41,049 bases of DNA from Candidatus Obscuribacterales bacterium (GTDB lineage Bacteria > Cyanobacteriota > Vampirovibrionia > Obscuribacterales > Obscuribacteraceae), in the NCBI GenBank assembly GCA_019748395.1, contig JAIEPM010000020.1:1-41049 (forward strand). Reading direction: 5' to 3'. Below the pieces are notes generated by a model. That model was not told the origin of the DNA and ran no database searches. It worked only from the letters and a program-made list of their open reading frames with translations. Below are positions 32,699-41,049 of the stretch, piece after piece; within the stretch, counting starts at the first letter, position 1; every line of letters starts with the position of its first letter. The position numbers and the translations under genes are program-made.

Positions 32699-34603
32699 TC
32701 AAGCCACATGTATTCGCGGACGGCGTTTGGGGTCGGCTTCAGCCGAGCGCAAAATTTCCCTTGTAATTGGCGCTGTTTCGCCTTCTCCAAGTAAAACGTA
32801 TTTCAGTACATAAGCAATTGGATTGCCTTCAGTCCAGCCGAAATAGGCATGAGGGACGGCTGAGCTTTGATCTCTGATATGCAGCAATAGAGCTGCAATG
32901 GCATTGGGCACGCTCGCCGAACTGCAGCGCAATATGCGATAGCCATTTTCCAGATGACCGCTGACTGGTAAGAGATCGTCCATAAAGTCCGATACATCGG
33001 TGGCGGTCACTTCCAGGAAAATGAAATCACCTTCTGCTTTCTCAAAAGTGTGCAGTTCTCGTGTTTCCCTTTCGGTTTCCGCATAAGCATGACCACCCGG
33101 TTTATGGGCCAGCAGCCTTACCACGCCCCAGCGCTCCGTGCATTCTTTTATAAAGCGTTCGGCAGTTTCGTCGAGCGTGACTTTGTTTATGCGCAATTCC
33201 GTGGAACGCAAGGCCCTTGAAACGAGAGAGCTGGTCAGGATTGAAACAATGAAAAAAATTGCGATATTCAGCCCATCGGGGCGGATGAACATAATATCGA
33301 TAGAGGAGTAAATGAAAACCAGACTTATGAGTGAAAAAATCAGTCGATATAAAAGCCCCTTCTTCCATACCGACAGTGTGATTGCAACTGTAGCTGATGT
33401 TATCAAAACTAGTAGGCCTGTGGCAAAAGCACCGGCTTGCGGGTCTACTTCGGCTTTGAAGATTACAGTGATGAATACTGATACTGCCGTAATAAATATA
33501 ACGAGTGGGCGGCTGGCTGCTGCCCAGCCCGGCGCCATTCCGTAGCGTGGCAAATATTGAGGCACGAGGCTCAGTAAGGCTGCCATACCGGAGGCTCCGG
33601 CAAACCAGAGAATCAGAATCGTAGATAGATCATACAAAGTTCCGAAGGCTTCGCCTTTGTATAGATGCGTCAAATAGGCAAGTGCTCTGCCATTAGCGGC
33701 CTGACCTTCTTTGAAGAGTTCAGGCGGAATTAGAAGTGCACAAACAGTGCTGCCTACGATCAGAAAAAGGCTCATAATCAGAGCTACAGTAATGAGCAAT
33801 TTTCTCGTGTTCTTAATGCGCTGCTTGATTTCGATTTCATTTCCATGCTCCGGCGTTTTGATTAAAGGCATTACTGCCACGCCGGTTTCAAATCCGGAAA
33901 GACCCAGAGCTAACTGAGGAAAAACCAGCGCCGAGATCCCCAGCATTTGCCAGGGAGATTGATATTGTGTTTGTAATTTGCCCAACCAATCTTGAAAATA
34001 ATGAGGTTCGGCAATTAAACGCATGCAGCATTCATGTAAAGTGATCAGGTTTACAGCTAAATAAAGCATAACCAGCCAGAATGAAACTTTAATTGCTTCT
34101 TTGAAGCCGATTAAAAAGACGGTTCCCAGGCTGCCTATCAAAGCTAGGGTCAGCAGCATTCTGTTTCTGAGAATCTCAGGCACAATTGGATTTTCCATGA
34201 TGTGAGCAGTGGCGTCGGCTGCGCACATAGTAATTGTGAAAACAAAATCCGTAGCTGCAAATCCCAGCAAAATCAAGACCAGAGTTTTGCCTTTCCAGCC
34301 CTTCATTAAATTCTCGAAAATCGCGAAACTGCCCTGTCCATGGGGGCTTTCCTCTGCGACCAGCCAGTAAGTCGGTAGCGCCCCGAGCAAGGTAACAAGC
34401 ACCAGATTCAGTGTCGCAAGTGGAGAAAGCAATCCGGCTGCAAGGAAAGCCAGGCCTGGCTGGAACCCCATTGACGAGAAATAGTCAACCCCGGTTAAAC
34501 ACATAACCTGCCACCAGGGCAATTGATGATGAACTTCAGTTGGCGCTGCCTGCTTTTGTCCTTCAAAGAGCCAGACTTTCAGCTTTTTTTGAAGACTTGT
34601 CAA
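32699..34603 (-). CDS. APC-superfamily amino acid permease with C-terminal soluble domain
   Basis: About 12 membrane helices occupy residues about 25-460. The first block (MCLTGVDYFSSMGFQPGLAF) and the run to LPTYWLVAEESPHGQGSFAI are typical of amino-acid/polyamine permeases, with unwound glycine-rich helix 1. A soluble domain of about 170 residues follows (ERFIKECTERWGVVRLLAHK, GDFIFLEVTATDVSDFMDDL), ending in a basic tail. The substrate cannot be read from sequence. I place the start at TTG 34603 because GGGGGAT lies just upstream; an in-frame GTG at 34663 would add 20 residues without an SD. It converges with the membrane protein gene at 32697 with a single base between stops. Confidence 0.8.
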   Translation of the reverse strand: MTSLQKKLKVWLFEGQKQAAPTEVHHQLPWWQVMCLTGVDYFSSMGFQPGLAFLAAGLLSPLATLNLVLVTLLGALPTYWLVAEESPHGQGSFAIFENLMKGWKGKTLVLILLGFAATDFVFTITMCAADATAHIMENPIVPEILRNRMLLTLALIGSLGTVFLIGFKEAIKVSFWLVMLYLAVNLITLHECCMRLIAEPHYFQDWLGKLQTQYQSPWQMLGISALVFPQLALGLSGFETGVAVMPLIKTPEHGNEIEIKQRIKNTRKLLITVALIMSLFLIVGSTVCALLIPPELFKEGQAANGRALAYLTHLYKGEAFGTLYDLSTILILWFAGASGMAALLSLVPQYLPRYGMAPGWAAASRPLVIFITAVSVFITVIFKAEVDPQAGAFATGLLVLITSATVAITLSVWKKGLLYRLIFSLISLVFIYSSIDIMFIRPDGLNIAIFFIVSILTSSLVSRALRSTELRINKVTLDETAERFIKECTERWGVVRLLAHKPGGHAYAETERETRELHTFEKAEGDFIFLEVTATDVSDFMDDLLPVSGHLENGYRILRCSSASVPNAIAALLLHIRDQSSAVPHAYFGWTEGNPIAYVLKYVLLGEGETAPITREILRSAEADPKRRPRIHVA

Positions 34604-34723
34604 TAGAGATCCCCCGGGTTCAGGAAAGCTAAACGCAACTAATATTACACGATGATGCCGCACTAATTTGAGTCAGGCTCTTTTAGCCTAAGATCACTTG
34701 CAAACAGTTGTAGTATCAAGTGG

Positions 34724-37213
34724 GTGCGCGTTTTGCAAAGCGCTACTGCCGAAGGCAGCATCAGCAACAGAGAGCATGGGACTAGCAGGAAGGGCTTGCT
34801 CGGTTCCGGGATTCTGGTTTTTGGAATCTCAGTTCTATTTGCGTTGCTCTTTCACTTTAGTGCTGAAGTGCCGAGGCGCACCTTATGTTTTGATGCCAGA
34901 CAATATTTGTTTGACATTGCCCGTATAAGCGAATTTCTTATTGCAATCTTTCACTTCAAATGGCAGCCTGCGCTGGTAAGCGATCAGCTTTTTGTGACTT
35001 CCATTCTCGCAGATGGTCCGGCTTTTCCGACTGTTTTTGGAGCATTCTTTGCTGTGCTGGGGCATGTGCCCGGCATAAACGATTGCAGAGCTATCGAAAT
35101 TTTTCAGTCGCTTTTACATTCCAGCTCAGCCTGCATGATCTTTGGATTGAGTTATTTATTGAATCGCCGCCTCTGGCTTGCGCTTGTGAGCGGACTTATC
35201 TGGGGGTTGTATCCTGCGGCGGTTTTCTGGTCGGGAATTCTTTATACGGAAAGCACTGTCATATTTTTTGCGCTGGCCTTTGTCACAGCTTTGTCCTTCG
35301 CTGATCGCAGAGTTCAAGCTTTTTGTGCCGGACTTTTAGCAGGGTTTGTAGCTTTGTTGAAACCGGCCCTCTTGCCTGCTGCTGCAGTATCCAGTTTACT
35401 TTCCTATCGTTTTAAGAAACTTTCTTTCCTGCTTGTGATTCTGGGACTGCTCTGCTCTCTTGCCCCCTGGATGGCTTATACGAAGCTTCTGACCGGGCAA
35501 GTTAAAATCACGGCACAGCGCTTTCCTGCATTTAACCTGGCCATGGGCTCGGACAGCGAGGTCGATGGCTGTCTGGTTTCACCGGCACCACCGCTAACAA
35601 CGATGTTCAGCCGTGAAGATGCTCAGCCGATAGCCTTTCCTCTTTCTCAGTGGGAGTTTCATACAGCTGATTGCTTGCGCATGTCGGCTGTTAAACTTTC
35701 CGCACTCTGGTCGCGCCCGGCAAATGATTTTAGACAGAAATACTTCGGACTTAGCTGCAGCGTCCAGAACTACTGGCACCTTGTTCTCGTTTTTTTCGGA
35801 CTCAGTGGAATTATTCTCTACTTGCTTTCTTTTCGCTCCGCTTTTGATTCAAAACAGCAAGAAACCGCAGCCCTGGCTTCTTTGATTTTTATAGGGACGC
35901 ACTTTTGCTACATTCTTTTTACTCCGGCTGCGCGTTATGGACTAACGGCAATGCCGTTCTTTCTGATTTTTGCTTCTTTTGCCGTTAATTTCGTAATCAA
36001 AAACGGCAAAAAAGTTGATTGGAAATTACTTGTTTCCGTTTTTCTCTCTTTTGTTCTTGTGCTTTTGATGCAGTCCGGACGTGAGCTGTCTAAAGTATTT
36101 GTTTTTCCGGAAATTGCCGTCAAACTTGCGCCTGCGCAGGCGGTGCTTAAGCAACTTGACCTGAGCAAATTGGCAAAACCGGCCTCTATCTACTCGGTGA
36201 TTTTGCTTGTTGATGGTGACCAGTCAATTGAAAGGGCGAGCGTCGAGGTGAACGGACACAAACTTGACGGACACTTAAAGCATTTGCGGTCTTTTGATTC
36301 AACCCTTTATCTTCAATCTTTCGAACTCAGATCTCTTGGTTATCCAAGCGGAATTGCCACGGATGAATTTCGCCACTGGCGAGGCATAGTAGTGCCTGCC
36401 GATTATATAAACTGGCAGGGCATCAACCAAATCAAAGTGACTCAGCAGGTGGAAGGCTCGACCATTTATGCAGATCCAAAGGCGAGCAGACAAATGCTGG
36501 CGCTGGACTATTTTTCAGTAAACAGCCTGTGTAATTCGGACACAAGTCTGGATTTGCGCATTCCCAGTCCGATATTAACTGCCGATATAAAGGAGTCATC
36601 CGAAATTTTATCCGGATCTTCAAGAAAGCAGATTGCGCCCCTGCGAATAAAGCTGGCCGTTGCTCTCGGTGAAGCCTACAAAGGAGCCGGCAACACCGGA
36701 AAGTTGATTTATTCAGAGACTCTGAACCCTAAGCTTTTTGATTTATACATTCAAGATCCGACAATTAATGGGATTCGAGCCAACCGCATCAACATGAAAG
36801 CCGCAAGAAGCATGGGCGTGACACGTGAGCTCCCGGAGCTACCGAACTCAAGCATCTTGCGGGTGAAAGTCAGCGGAGAGCTTAAGGGCAAAAACAAAGG
36901 GCGCGCCGAACTTGTAATAGCTTTGCAGCCGTCCGTGCAGGGGCAGGCACTGGTATTGAATATGACACCAGAAACCATTCCTTATGGACCGAATTGGAAT
37001 TCTTTTCAAATAGAAGACAGTCTGCAAAGCAAATTGCTGGATCCTAAAGCCAAGCATTCTATTTATCTGGCTGTTTACCCGGGACGCTGGCTGGACTTTT
37101 GCGGTTATGTTGCAGATAAGAGCTGTGGTGATGCGCAGTTCCGCAATTTGAAGATAGAGATTTTTTCAGACGAGGCTCCTGATCTTGCCGGGAAAAGGAA
37201 GATCTTTTATTAG
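34724..37213 (+). CDS. GT-C-like membrane glycosyltransferase with large C-terminal exported domain
   Basis: The 829-residue protein has a hydrophobic N-terminal half (about 25-445, 10 or more membrane helices). An acidic first outer loop (LCFDARQYLFDIARISEF) supplies the Asp expected in GT-C enzymes that use lipid-linked sugars, and the loop-helix order (SYLLNRRLWLALVSGLIWGL, LLAGFVALLKPALLPAAAVS) is that of the PMT/ArnT-like group. The C-terminal 375 residues are soluble and beta-rich (DQSIERASVEVNGHKLDGHL, ELPNSSILRVKVSGELKGKN, LDPKAKHSIYLAVYP), probably exported. GTG 34724 is the first usable start, but SD support is weak. Lipid-linked-sugar transfer is inferred; acceptor unknown. Confidence 0.7.
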   Translation: MRVLQSATAEGSISNREHGTSRKGLLGSGILVFGISVLFALLFHFSAEVPRRTLCFDARQYLFDIARISEFLIAIFHFKWQPALVSDQLFVTSILADGPAFPTVFGAFFAVLGHVPGINDCRAIEIFQSLLHSSSACMIFGLSYLLNRRLWLALVSGLIWGLYPAAVFWSGILYTESTVIFFALAFVTALSFADRRVQAFCAGLLAGFVALLKPALLPAAAVSSLLSYRFKKLSFLLVILGLLCSLAPWMAYTKLLTGQVKITAQRFPAFNLAMGSDSEVDGCLVSPAPPLTTMFSREDAQPIAFPLSQWEFHTADCLRMSAVKLSALWSRPANDFRQKYFGLSCSVQNYWHLVLVFFGLSGIILYLLSFRSAFDSKQQETAALASLIFIGTHFCYILFTPAARYGLTAMPFFLIFASFAVNFVIKNGKKVDWKLLVSVFLSFVLVLLMQSGRELSKVFVFPEIAVKLAPAQAVLKQLDLSKLAKPASIYSVILLVDGDQSIERASVEVNGHKLDGHLKHLRSFDSTLYLQSFELRSLGYPSGIATDEFRHWRGIVVPADYINWQGINQIKVTQQVEGSTIYADPKASRQMLALDYFSVNSLCNSDTSLDLRIPSPILTADIKESSEILSGSSRKQIAPLRIKLAVALGEAYKGAGNTGKLIYSETLNPKLFDLYIQDPTINGIRANRINMKAARSMGVTRELPELPNSSILRVKVSGELKGKNKGRAELVIALQPSVQGQALVLNMTPETIPYGPNWNSFQIEDSLQSKLLDPKAKHSIYLAVYPGRWLDFCGYVADKSCGDAQFRNLKIEIFSDEAPDLAGKRKIFY

Positions 37214-37223
37214 AAGCTTCCCT

Positions 37224-39107
37224 CTATTCGGCTTTCGGCATGATTAAAGACTCCACGCTTGGAACCGGCAGCGGACCCTCATCCAATGCCTTATTGTGAA
37301 ACTCGAGCATGTTGAAATTTTTGCCTTTAGCTTTCTGGAATTTTTCGCGGAACTTGAGCCATTCTCGCAGTCCCACATAATAAGTTGGAAGTTGCGTGGA
37401 AGTGAGTTTCGCTCGTTTAAGTTTACCCTCTGCTTCAGCTTCAGTTTGAAATGCTTCTTTAGTCATGAGTCGAAGCGCTTCTTCGTCACTCATGTTTTGC
37501 GTGTGCATTTTGATATCAATGATCGCATTGCAAAGAAGTCTCAAACGGATTTTTCTCATGATGATTCTGAAGCGCGGGTCGTCCTTCATATAACCTTCAT
37601 CCATCATAACCTGGGCTATGTACTCAGCCCAGCCTTCGATGTATGCGCCGTTGCCGCAGAGTGAACGAAGAAGGCGTCGCCATTCGGGCTCCAGGCTGTT
37701 CAAGTGTTCAAACTGAATATAGTGACCCGGTAGGGCTTCGTGAATGCTCAACCACTTCAGTGTAAAATTGTTGTACTCACGCAGCTTTGACTCGGCCTTA
37801 TCCTCAGCAATGGATGCATCAATGGGCGTAACCCAGTATTGAGCTTCGGCTTTTGGGTTTAAAGCCGGTGCGCTGTGGAAGGCCGCCACTGAAAGAACAC
37901 CTCGCTGGAAGATAGGAGTTGCCGTTACTTTAAGGTTGTTTCTCTCACTCAAAGAAACTATCTTTTTGTTGCGAATGAATTGTTTGATGCTTTCAAGATC
38001 ATCTTCTATTGTTTTCTGCAAATCTTCTCGTTTTGGATGATTATCAGAGATTTTTTTCAAAACCTCGCTGATGATCAGATTCTCTTTTTCGTGCGCGCTC
38101 AGTTCGTTATGCTCGTTGTGATCTCCGTAATATTCTTTGTGCAAAGGTAATGCTAAGTTCAAAATTTCAGCACGCACAGATTTCAGGTCGGACTCTGCAT
38201 CCGCCAGCACTTGCTCCGGACTTAAATCAGCCTCCATAACATACTTGAATTTTTCAGCGTAAAGTTCTTTACCCAGCCGCCAGCTTCGATTGCTCGGACG
38301 TTTTGCTAAGTCGTTTTGCAGCCAGCTTGAAAATTCATTCAAGGCAGCAGCTGCCTCTCCGGAAACTCTTTCATACTGAGCTCTGAGCGGAGAGGACTTG
38401 GGAATCTCGTCGCCTATGGTTGTTTCGATCAGTTCAAGATTGCCTGCATTTTCTTCAATTGCGGTTTTTATATAAACCGGGTTGGCATCGTCTATGTATT
38501 CTTTGACATCTTTGAGCAGTTTGGGAATCTGGGAGATTCTGGAAAGAATATGAGAAAGCCTAATTGATTTGTCGGCATAATCTTCGGTGAGCGGCTGAAA
38601 GAGTGCTGTGCCGATCAGCTCCACCGGAACTGTCGGGTTATGCTTATAGTTCTGGATTTTATTGAACTCAAGCAATTGCAGCGAGATCTGATCGTCTATT
38701 AAATGCCAGTCTGCCGAGTCTTCAGGGTTTAATGAAGCCGGAGCAGCCTCTTTGTGGAATCTTTCGCGCCAGTTTTCATAAAAGGCCTTCTGCTCGGCTA
38801 TCCCTTTGCTGCTCAGGTCATCTAGTACGGAATCCAGTTCAATTACTTTGCCGCTCTTGGCGTCTCGATGTTTGTGATATCCTGCCTGAGAAGCATTAGT
38901 TGGTGAAAGTGCCAGTGATTCCTTCATAAATCTCTCTGCCAGCTCAGCAAATTTAACCGAGCCGCTCTTTGACTTATCCGACACTGCCGCCAGGTTTGCT
39001 TGCGAACTTAAAAGCAGGCTTGCTGCCAGCAAGCCTGCCAGTTTACCTAAGTCTTTACGCAATATCGACATGCTAAATTTCTCCAGCTCCGGCTTTTTCT
39101 TGCTCAT
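37224..39107 (-). CDS. Exported DUF885 family protein (probable zinc peptidase)
   Basis: The 627-residue protein has a signal peptide after a basic start (RKDLGKLAGLLAASLLLSSQ, then ANLAA) and a long helical body typical of DUF885. Near the C-terminal third lie the family's metal-site motifs: HEALPGH at about 456-462, followed by EGWAEYIAQVMMDEG, which supplies the third ligand. The family resembles M32/M3-type helical zinc peptidases and occurs as secreted bacterial proteins. Start is ATG 39107 with AAGGAAGG just upstream; ATG 39071, with GGAG nine bases upstream, would begin directly at the signal peptide. It lies 10 bases from the converging glycosyltransferase gene. Substrate unknown. Confidence 0.88.
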   Translation of the reverse strand: MSKKKPELEKFSMSILRKDLGKLAGLLAASLLLSSQANLAAVSDKSKSGSVKFAELAERFMKESLALSPTNASQAGYHKHRDAKSGKVIELDSVLDDLSSKGIAEQKAFYENWRERFHKEAAPASLNPEDSADWHLIDDQISLQLLEFNKIQNYKHNPTVPVELIGTALFQPLTEDYADKSIRLSHILSRISQIPKLLKDVKEYIDDANPVYIKTAIEENAGNLELIETTIGDEIPKSSPLRAQYERVSGEAAAALNEFSSWLQNDLAKRPSNRSWRLGKELYAEKFKYVMEADLSPEQVLADAESDLKSVRAEILNLALPLHKEYYGDHNEHNELSAHEKENLIISEVLKKISDNHPKREDLQKTIEDDLESIKQFIRNKKIVSLSERNNLKVTATPIFQRGVLSVAAFHSAPALNPKAEAQYWVTPIDASIAEDKAESKLREYNNFTLKWLSIHEALPGHYIQFEHLNSLEPEWRRLLRSLCGNGAYIEGWAEYIAQVMMDEGYMKDDPRFRIIMRKIRLRLLCNAIIDIKMHTQNMSDEEALRLMTKEAFQTEAEAEGKLKRAKLTSTQLPTYYVGLREWLKFREKFQKAKGKNFNMLEFHNKALDEGPLPVPSVESLIMPKAE

Positions 39108-39237
39108 TATCCTTCCTTTGACAAGCTCCGGCGCCTCGGCTGCCTTCATTTTAGAATCTCCGGACCTGCAGCGCTAAATGTTTTGCCATAGAGCCTTTTC
39201 GGGAATAATATCGGGGAAGCAATATAAGAGCATGGTC

Positions 39238-40791
39238 ATGAGCGACAATCAAGATTTACTTTTTCGGGCTTATGCAGTCAATTCGAAAGTTGATAAGCTT
39301 TCGTTGATTGATACTTTCGCAAAAAGCGGTATCCTCCCTACAGATCCCAGAGCTGCGTCTTTGTATCGAAAGCTTTCTTATCTAGGTGAGAAGCTCGGCG
39401 AAGAAGAGTTTCGCGACTTGCATAACTGTTCTCCCGCACTGTTTGAAAAAGTTTTGACAGGACAGTTGGCTATTCCGCAATTTAGCGAGTTCACAAATGA
39501 TCTGGACTCGATTTTTGAGCAGGTTTCTTCTTGCCGGGACGGCAAGCTGGCAGATTACATTCCACAGCTTGCAAGAGTAAATCCCGAGAAGTTTTCTATG
39601 GCTGTTTGTTCAATCGATGGACAGCAGCATTCGCTCGGTGATGCGGATGATTTCTTTTGCGTTCAGTCCTGTTCCAAGCCGATTACTTATTGCCTGGCGC
39701 TTGAAGAAAATGGCGAAAACATTGTTCATAACTATGTCGGGACCGAGCCCAGCGGTAAGACTTTTAATGAACTTACCCTCAATTCTCGCGGTTTTCCCCA
39801 TAATCCCATGATTAATGCCGGAGCCATCATGTGTGGTGCTCTCATTAAGAGAGACTGCAGTGCTTCAGATCGTTTCGATTATGTGATGGGTAAATGGAAA
39901 GAACTGTCCGGAAATATGAAAGTTGGATTCGATAATGCTGTTTATTTGTCTGAAAGACAAACCGGCGATCGCAATTTCGCGCTTGCATATTTTATGAGAG
40001 AAAAAGGGGCCTTTCCTCCTGATACCGAGTTGCTCGATATTCTCGATTTTTATTTCCAATGCTGTTCTATAGAAGTTACAAGCAAAGCCATGTCGGTGAT
40101 TGCTGCAACGCTCGCCAACGGCGGTACTTGCCCGCTTACCGGTCAACAAGTCTTTCGTCCTGATCATGTAAAAAACTGCCTTTCGCTCATGTCTTCTTGC
40201 GGACTATATGACTTTTCAGGCGAATTTGCTTTTAGAGTAGGGATACCTGGAAAGAGTGGCGTATCAGGCGCCATAATGTTGGTGGTGCCGAATTTACTGG
40301 GACTTGCACTCTGGTCGCCGCGTCTTGATGAGCTGGGAAATTCAGTGCGCGGAATAGAGTTTTGCAAAAAGCTGGCCGCTCGATTCAAAATGCATGCTTT
40401 CGATAGTATGGTCGGATTGAAAGATAACAGAATTGATCCTCGACGCAACATTTACGAGTCAAGACATGGCGGCATCGTCGCTTTTTGCACGGCGGCTCTG
40501 GAGGGTGATCTTCAGGAAATGCGGCGTCTGCTGGCCAACGGTCTTGATCCTGAAATGAAGGATTACAGCGGGCGAACGGCTTTGCACCTTGCTGCCAGTG
40601 AAGGAAAAATGGCTGTTTTGCAGTATTTGCTTGAGTTGGGAGTCGAAATAAATCCGGTTGATTCGTGGGGAAATACACCCTTAAATGACGCGCTTCGCCA
40701 CAAACACTTGAGCATAGTTTCGCTTTTGAGAGAACACGGTGCAAAGCAGTTGGCGGAGCAGCTTGAGCTTAATAAACATACTGGCGAATGA
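39238..40791 (+). CDS. glsA: Glutaminase of animal kidney-type architecture (helical domain, glutaminase, ankyrin repeats)
   Basis: Glutaminase converts L-glutamine to glutamate and ammonia. This 517-residue protein has the three-part layout of animal GLS: an N-terminal EF-hand-like helical domain (about 5-95; LIDTFAKSGILPTDPRAASL), the beta-lactamase-fold catalytic domain (about 110-395) with Ser144 and Lys147 in VQSCSKPITYCLA, GTEPSGKTFNELTLNSRGFP, HNPMINAGAIM, SERQTGDRNFALAYF, DFYFQCCSIEVT and MSSCGLYDFSGEFAF, and C-terminal ankyrin repeats (about 425-510; DYSGRTALHLAASEGKMAVL). I use ATG 39238 (AAGAG seven bases upstream); ATGs at 39178 and 39232 are also in frame. Most bacterial glutaminases are about 310 residues with neither flanking domain. 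No signal peptide; cytoplasmic. Confidence 0.93.
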   Translation: MSDNQDLLFRAYAVNSKVDKLSLIDTFAKSGILPTDPRAASLYRKLSYLGEKLGEEEFRDLHNCSPALFEKVLTGQLAIPQFSEFTNDLDSIFEQVSSCRDGKLADYIPQLARVNPEKFSMAVCSIDGQQHSLGDADDFFCVQSCSKPITYCLALEENGENIVHNYVGTEPSGKTFNELTLNSRGFPHNPMINAGAIMCGALIKRDCSASDRFDYVMGKWKELSGNMKVGFDNAVYLSERQTGDRNFALAYFMREKGAFPPDTELLDILDFYFQCCSIEVTSKAMSVIAATLANGGTCPLTGQQVFRPDHVKNCLSLMSSCGLYDFSGEFAFRVGIPGKSGVSGAIMLVVPNLLGLALWSPRLDELGNSVRGIEFCKKLAARFKMHAFDSMVGLKDNRIDPRRNIYESRHGGIVAFCTAALEGDLQEMRRLLANGLDPEMKDYSGRTALHLAASEGKMAVLQYLLELGVEINPVDSWGNTPLNDALRHKHLSIVSLLREHGAKQLAEQLELNKHTGE

Positions 40792-40811
40792 GGAACAGGG
40801 TGGATTAAGTA

Positions 40812-40836
40812 AGGGGCTACGCATGGCATAGCCCCT
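40812..40836. repeat. GC-rich inverted repeat between convergent genes
   Basis: AGGGGCTA (40812-40819) pairs exactly with TAGCCCCT (40829-40836) around a nine-base loop, CGCATGGCA. A related but imperfect motif follows (GGGGCATGGCGTAGGC at 40843-40858). The region separates the glutaminase gene from the minus-strand gene at the window end. No T run follows on the plus strand, so a terminator is possible but not classic. The base composition contrasts with its AT-richer surroundings, as expected of a dispersed intergenic repeat. Confidence 0.5.
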
Positions 40837-40874
40837 ACAGGTGGGGCATGGCGTAGGCGCTGCGGGCATAGTTT

Positions 40875-41049
40875 TTATGGGTCAGCTTGAGTCTCAGGGG
40901 TGCTTTGTTGCATCAAAGTGATTTCAAAATTCAAAGAGCTGGCTCTGTATGAATCTGGTAGAGCTGAAAATTGCTTTGCTCTAATTGTTTCCAGTAGTTT
41001 CGCGACTACGGGCGGAGCTGAGTTTGAGTCAGTCATGTCGCAACTGAGT
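40875..41049 (-). CDS. 3' end of a minus-strand gene cut by the window edge
   Basis: On the minus strand the frame is open from the window end to TAA at 40877-40875, 58 codons. The product reads LSCDMTDSNSAPPVVAKLLE, then IRAKQFSALPDSYRASSLNF and EITLMQQSTPETQADP. An internal ATG at 41036 could be the start of a 53-residue protein, but no SD is seen before it within the window. The composition is protein-like and the tail-to-tail position against the glutaminase gene is sensible. No family can be assigned. Confidence 0.45.
   Translation of the reverse strand, partial: LSCDMTDSNSAPPVVAKLLETIRAKQFSALPDSYRASSLNFEITLMQQSTPETQADP

Noticed and set aside
40385-40744. 119-codon minus-strand frame opposite the glutaminase gene
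   Set aside because: It overlaps the catalytic and ankyrin parts of a confidently identified gene and shows no protein family features.

Overview
The window reads as a chromosome segment of a bacterium with moderate GC and good Shine-Dalgarno (SD) usage. Secreted proteins are abundant: signal-peptide TPR proteins, DUF4384 proteins, vWA proteins, a calpain-like protease and an ankyrin-bearing glutaminase. One gene pair (7602-10325) resembles the sigma-like/DUF1822 pairs of cyanobacteria. I infer a non-photosynthetic cyanobacterial relative of the Melainabacteria/Vampirovibrionia type (Obscuribacterales-like). This is a judgement from gene content; no rRNA or marker gene is present. I saw no tRNA, rRNA, insertion sequence, phage gene or CRISPR array, and no gene-free stretch above 300 bases.

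Left part (1-7.3 kb): mostly minus-strand genes for exported or membrane proteins, namely a TPR protein, a DUF4239-like membrane protein, an unknown protein, a thioredoxin-like protein interrupted by one in-frame TGA, and two DUF4384 proteins, one of them fused to a trypsin-like protease. A plus-strand Nudix hydrolase is divergent from the thioredoxin-like gene. Their shared intergenic region holds a perfect 20-bp palindrome with a GAAC-N4-GTTC core and a perfect 10-bp hairpin. The TGA of the thioredoxin-like gene follows a Cys codon directly and is followed at selenocysteine-type spacing by a 6-bp hairpin. There is no ribosome binding site for a separate downstream gene, so a new selenoprotein family is the leading hypothesis.

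Middle (7.6-12.5 kb): a sigma-like protein fused to three helix-hairpin-helix units, a DUF1822-like partner, then tryptophan 2,3-dioxygenase overlapping a gene for a secreted protein.

12.5-22.4 kb: a divergent surface-structure locus. Leftward are a protein with four MshEN-like repeats, a TPR/coiled-coil protein and a TPR-vWA protein. Rightward are five tightly packed genes: TPR, TadE-like, TadG-like with vWA, TadE-like, and a 939-residue membrane TPR protein. No Tad ATPase, platform, secretin or prepilin peptidase gene is present, so this looks like a non-canonical pseudopilin/vWA system, possibly c-di-GMP responsive.

Right part (22.5-41 kb): a LysM-RlpA protein, DUF2059, group II truncated hemoglobin, an exported TIG-like protein, a type II NADH dehydrogenase fused to cyclic-nucleotide and CBS domains and overlapping a gene for an EF-hand/calpain protease, an exported class-I-glutamine-amidotransferase-type hydrolase, an APC transporter, a GT-C-like glycosyltransferase, a DUF885 protein and a glutaminase with the complete animal kidney-type domain order. 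The last 175 bases carry the 3' end of a minus-strand gene. Amino-acid and amide metabolism recurs (tryptophan dioxygenase, glutaminase, gamma-glutamyl hydrolase, amino-acid permease, DUF885), which suits a heterotroph feeding on peptides and amino acids.
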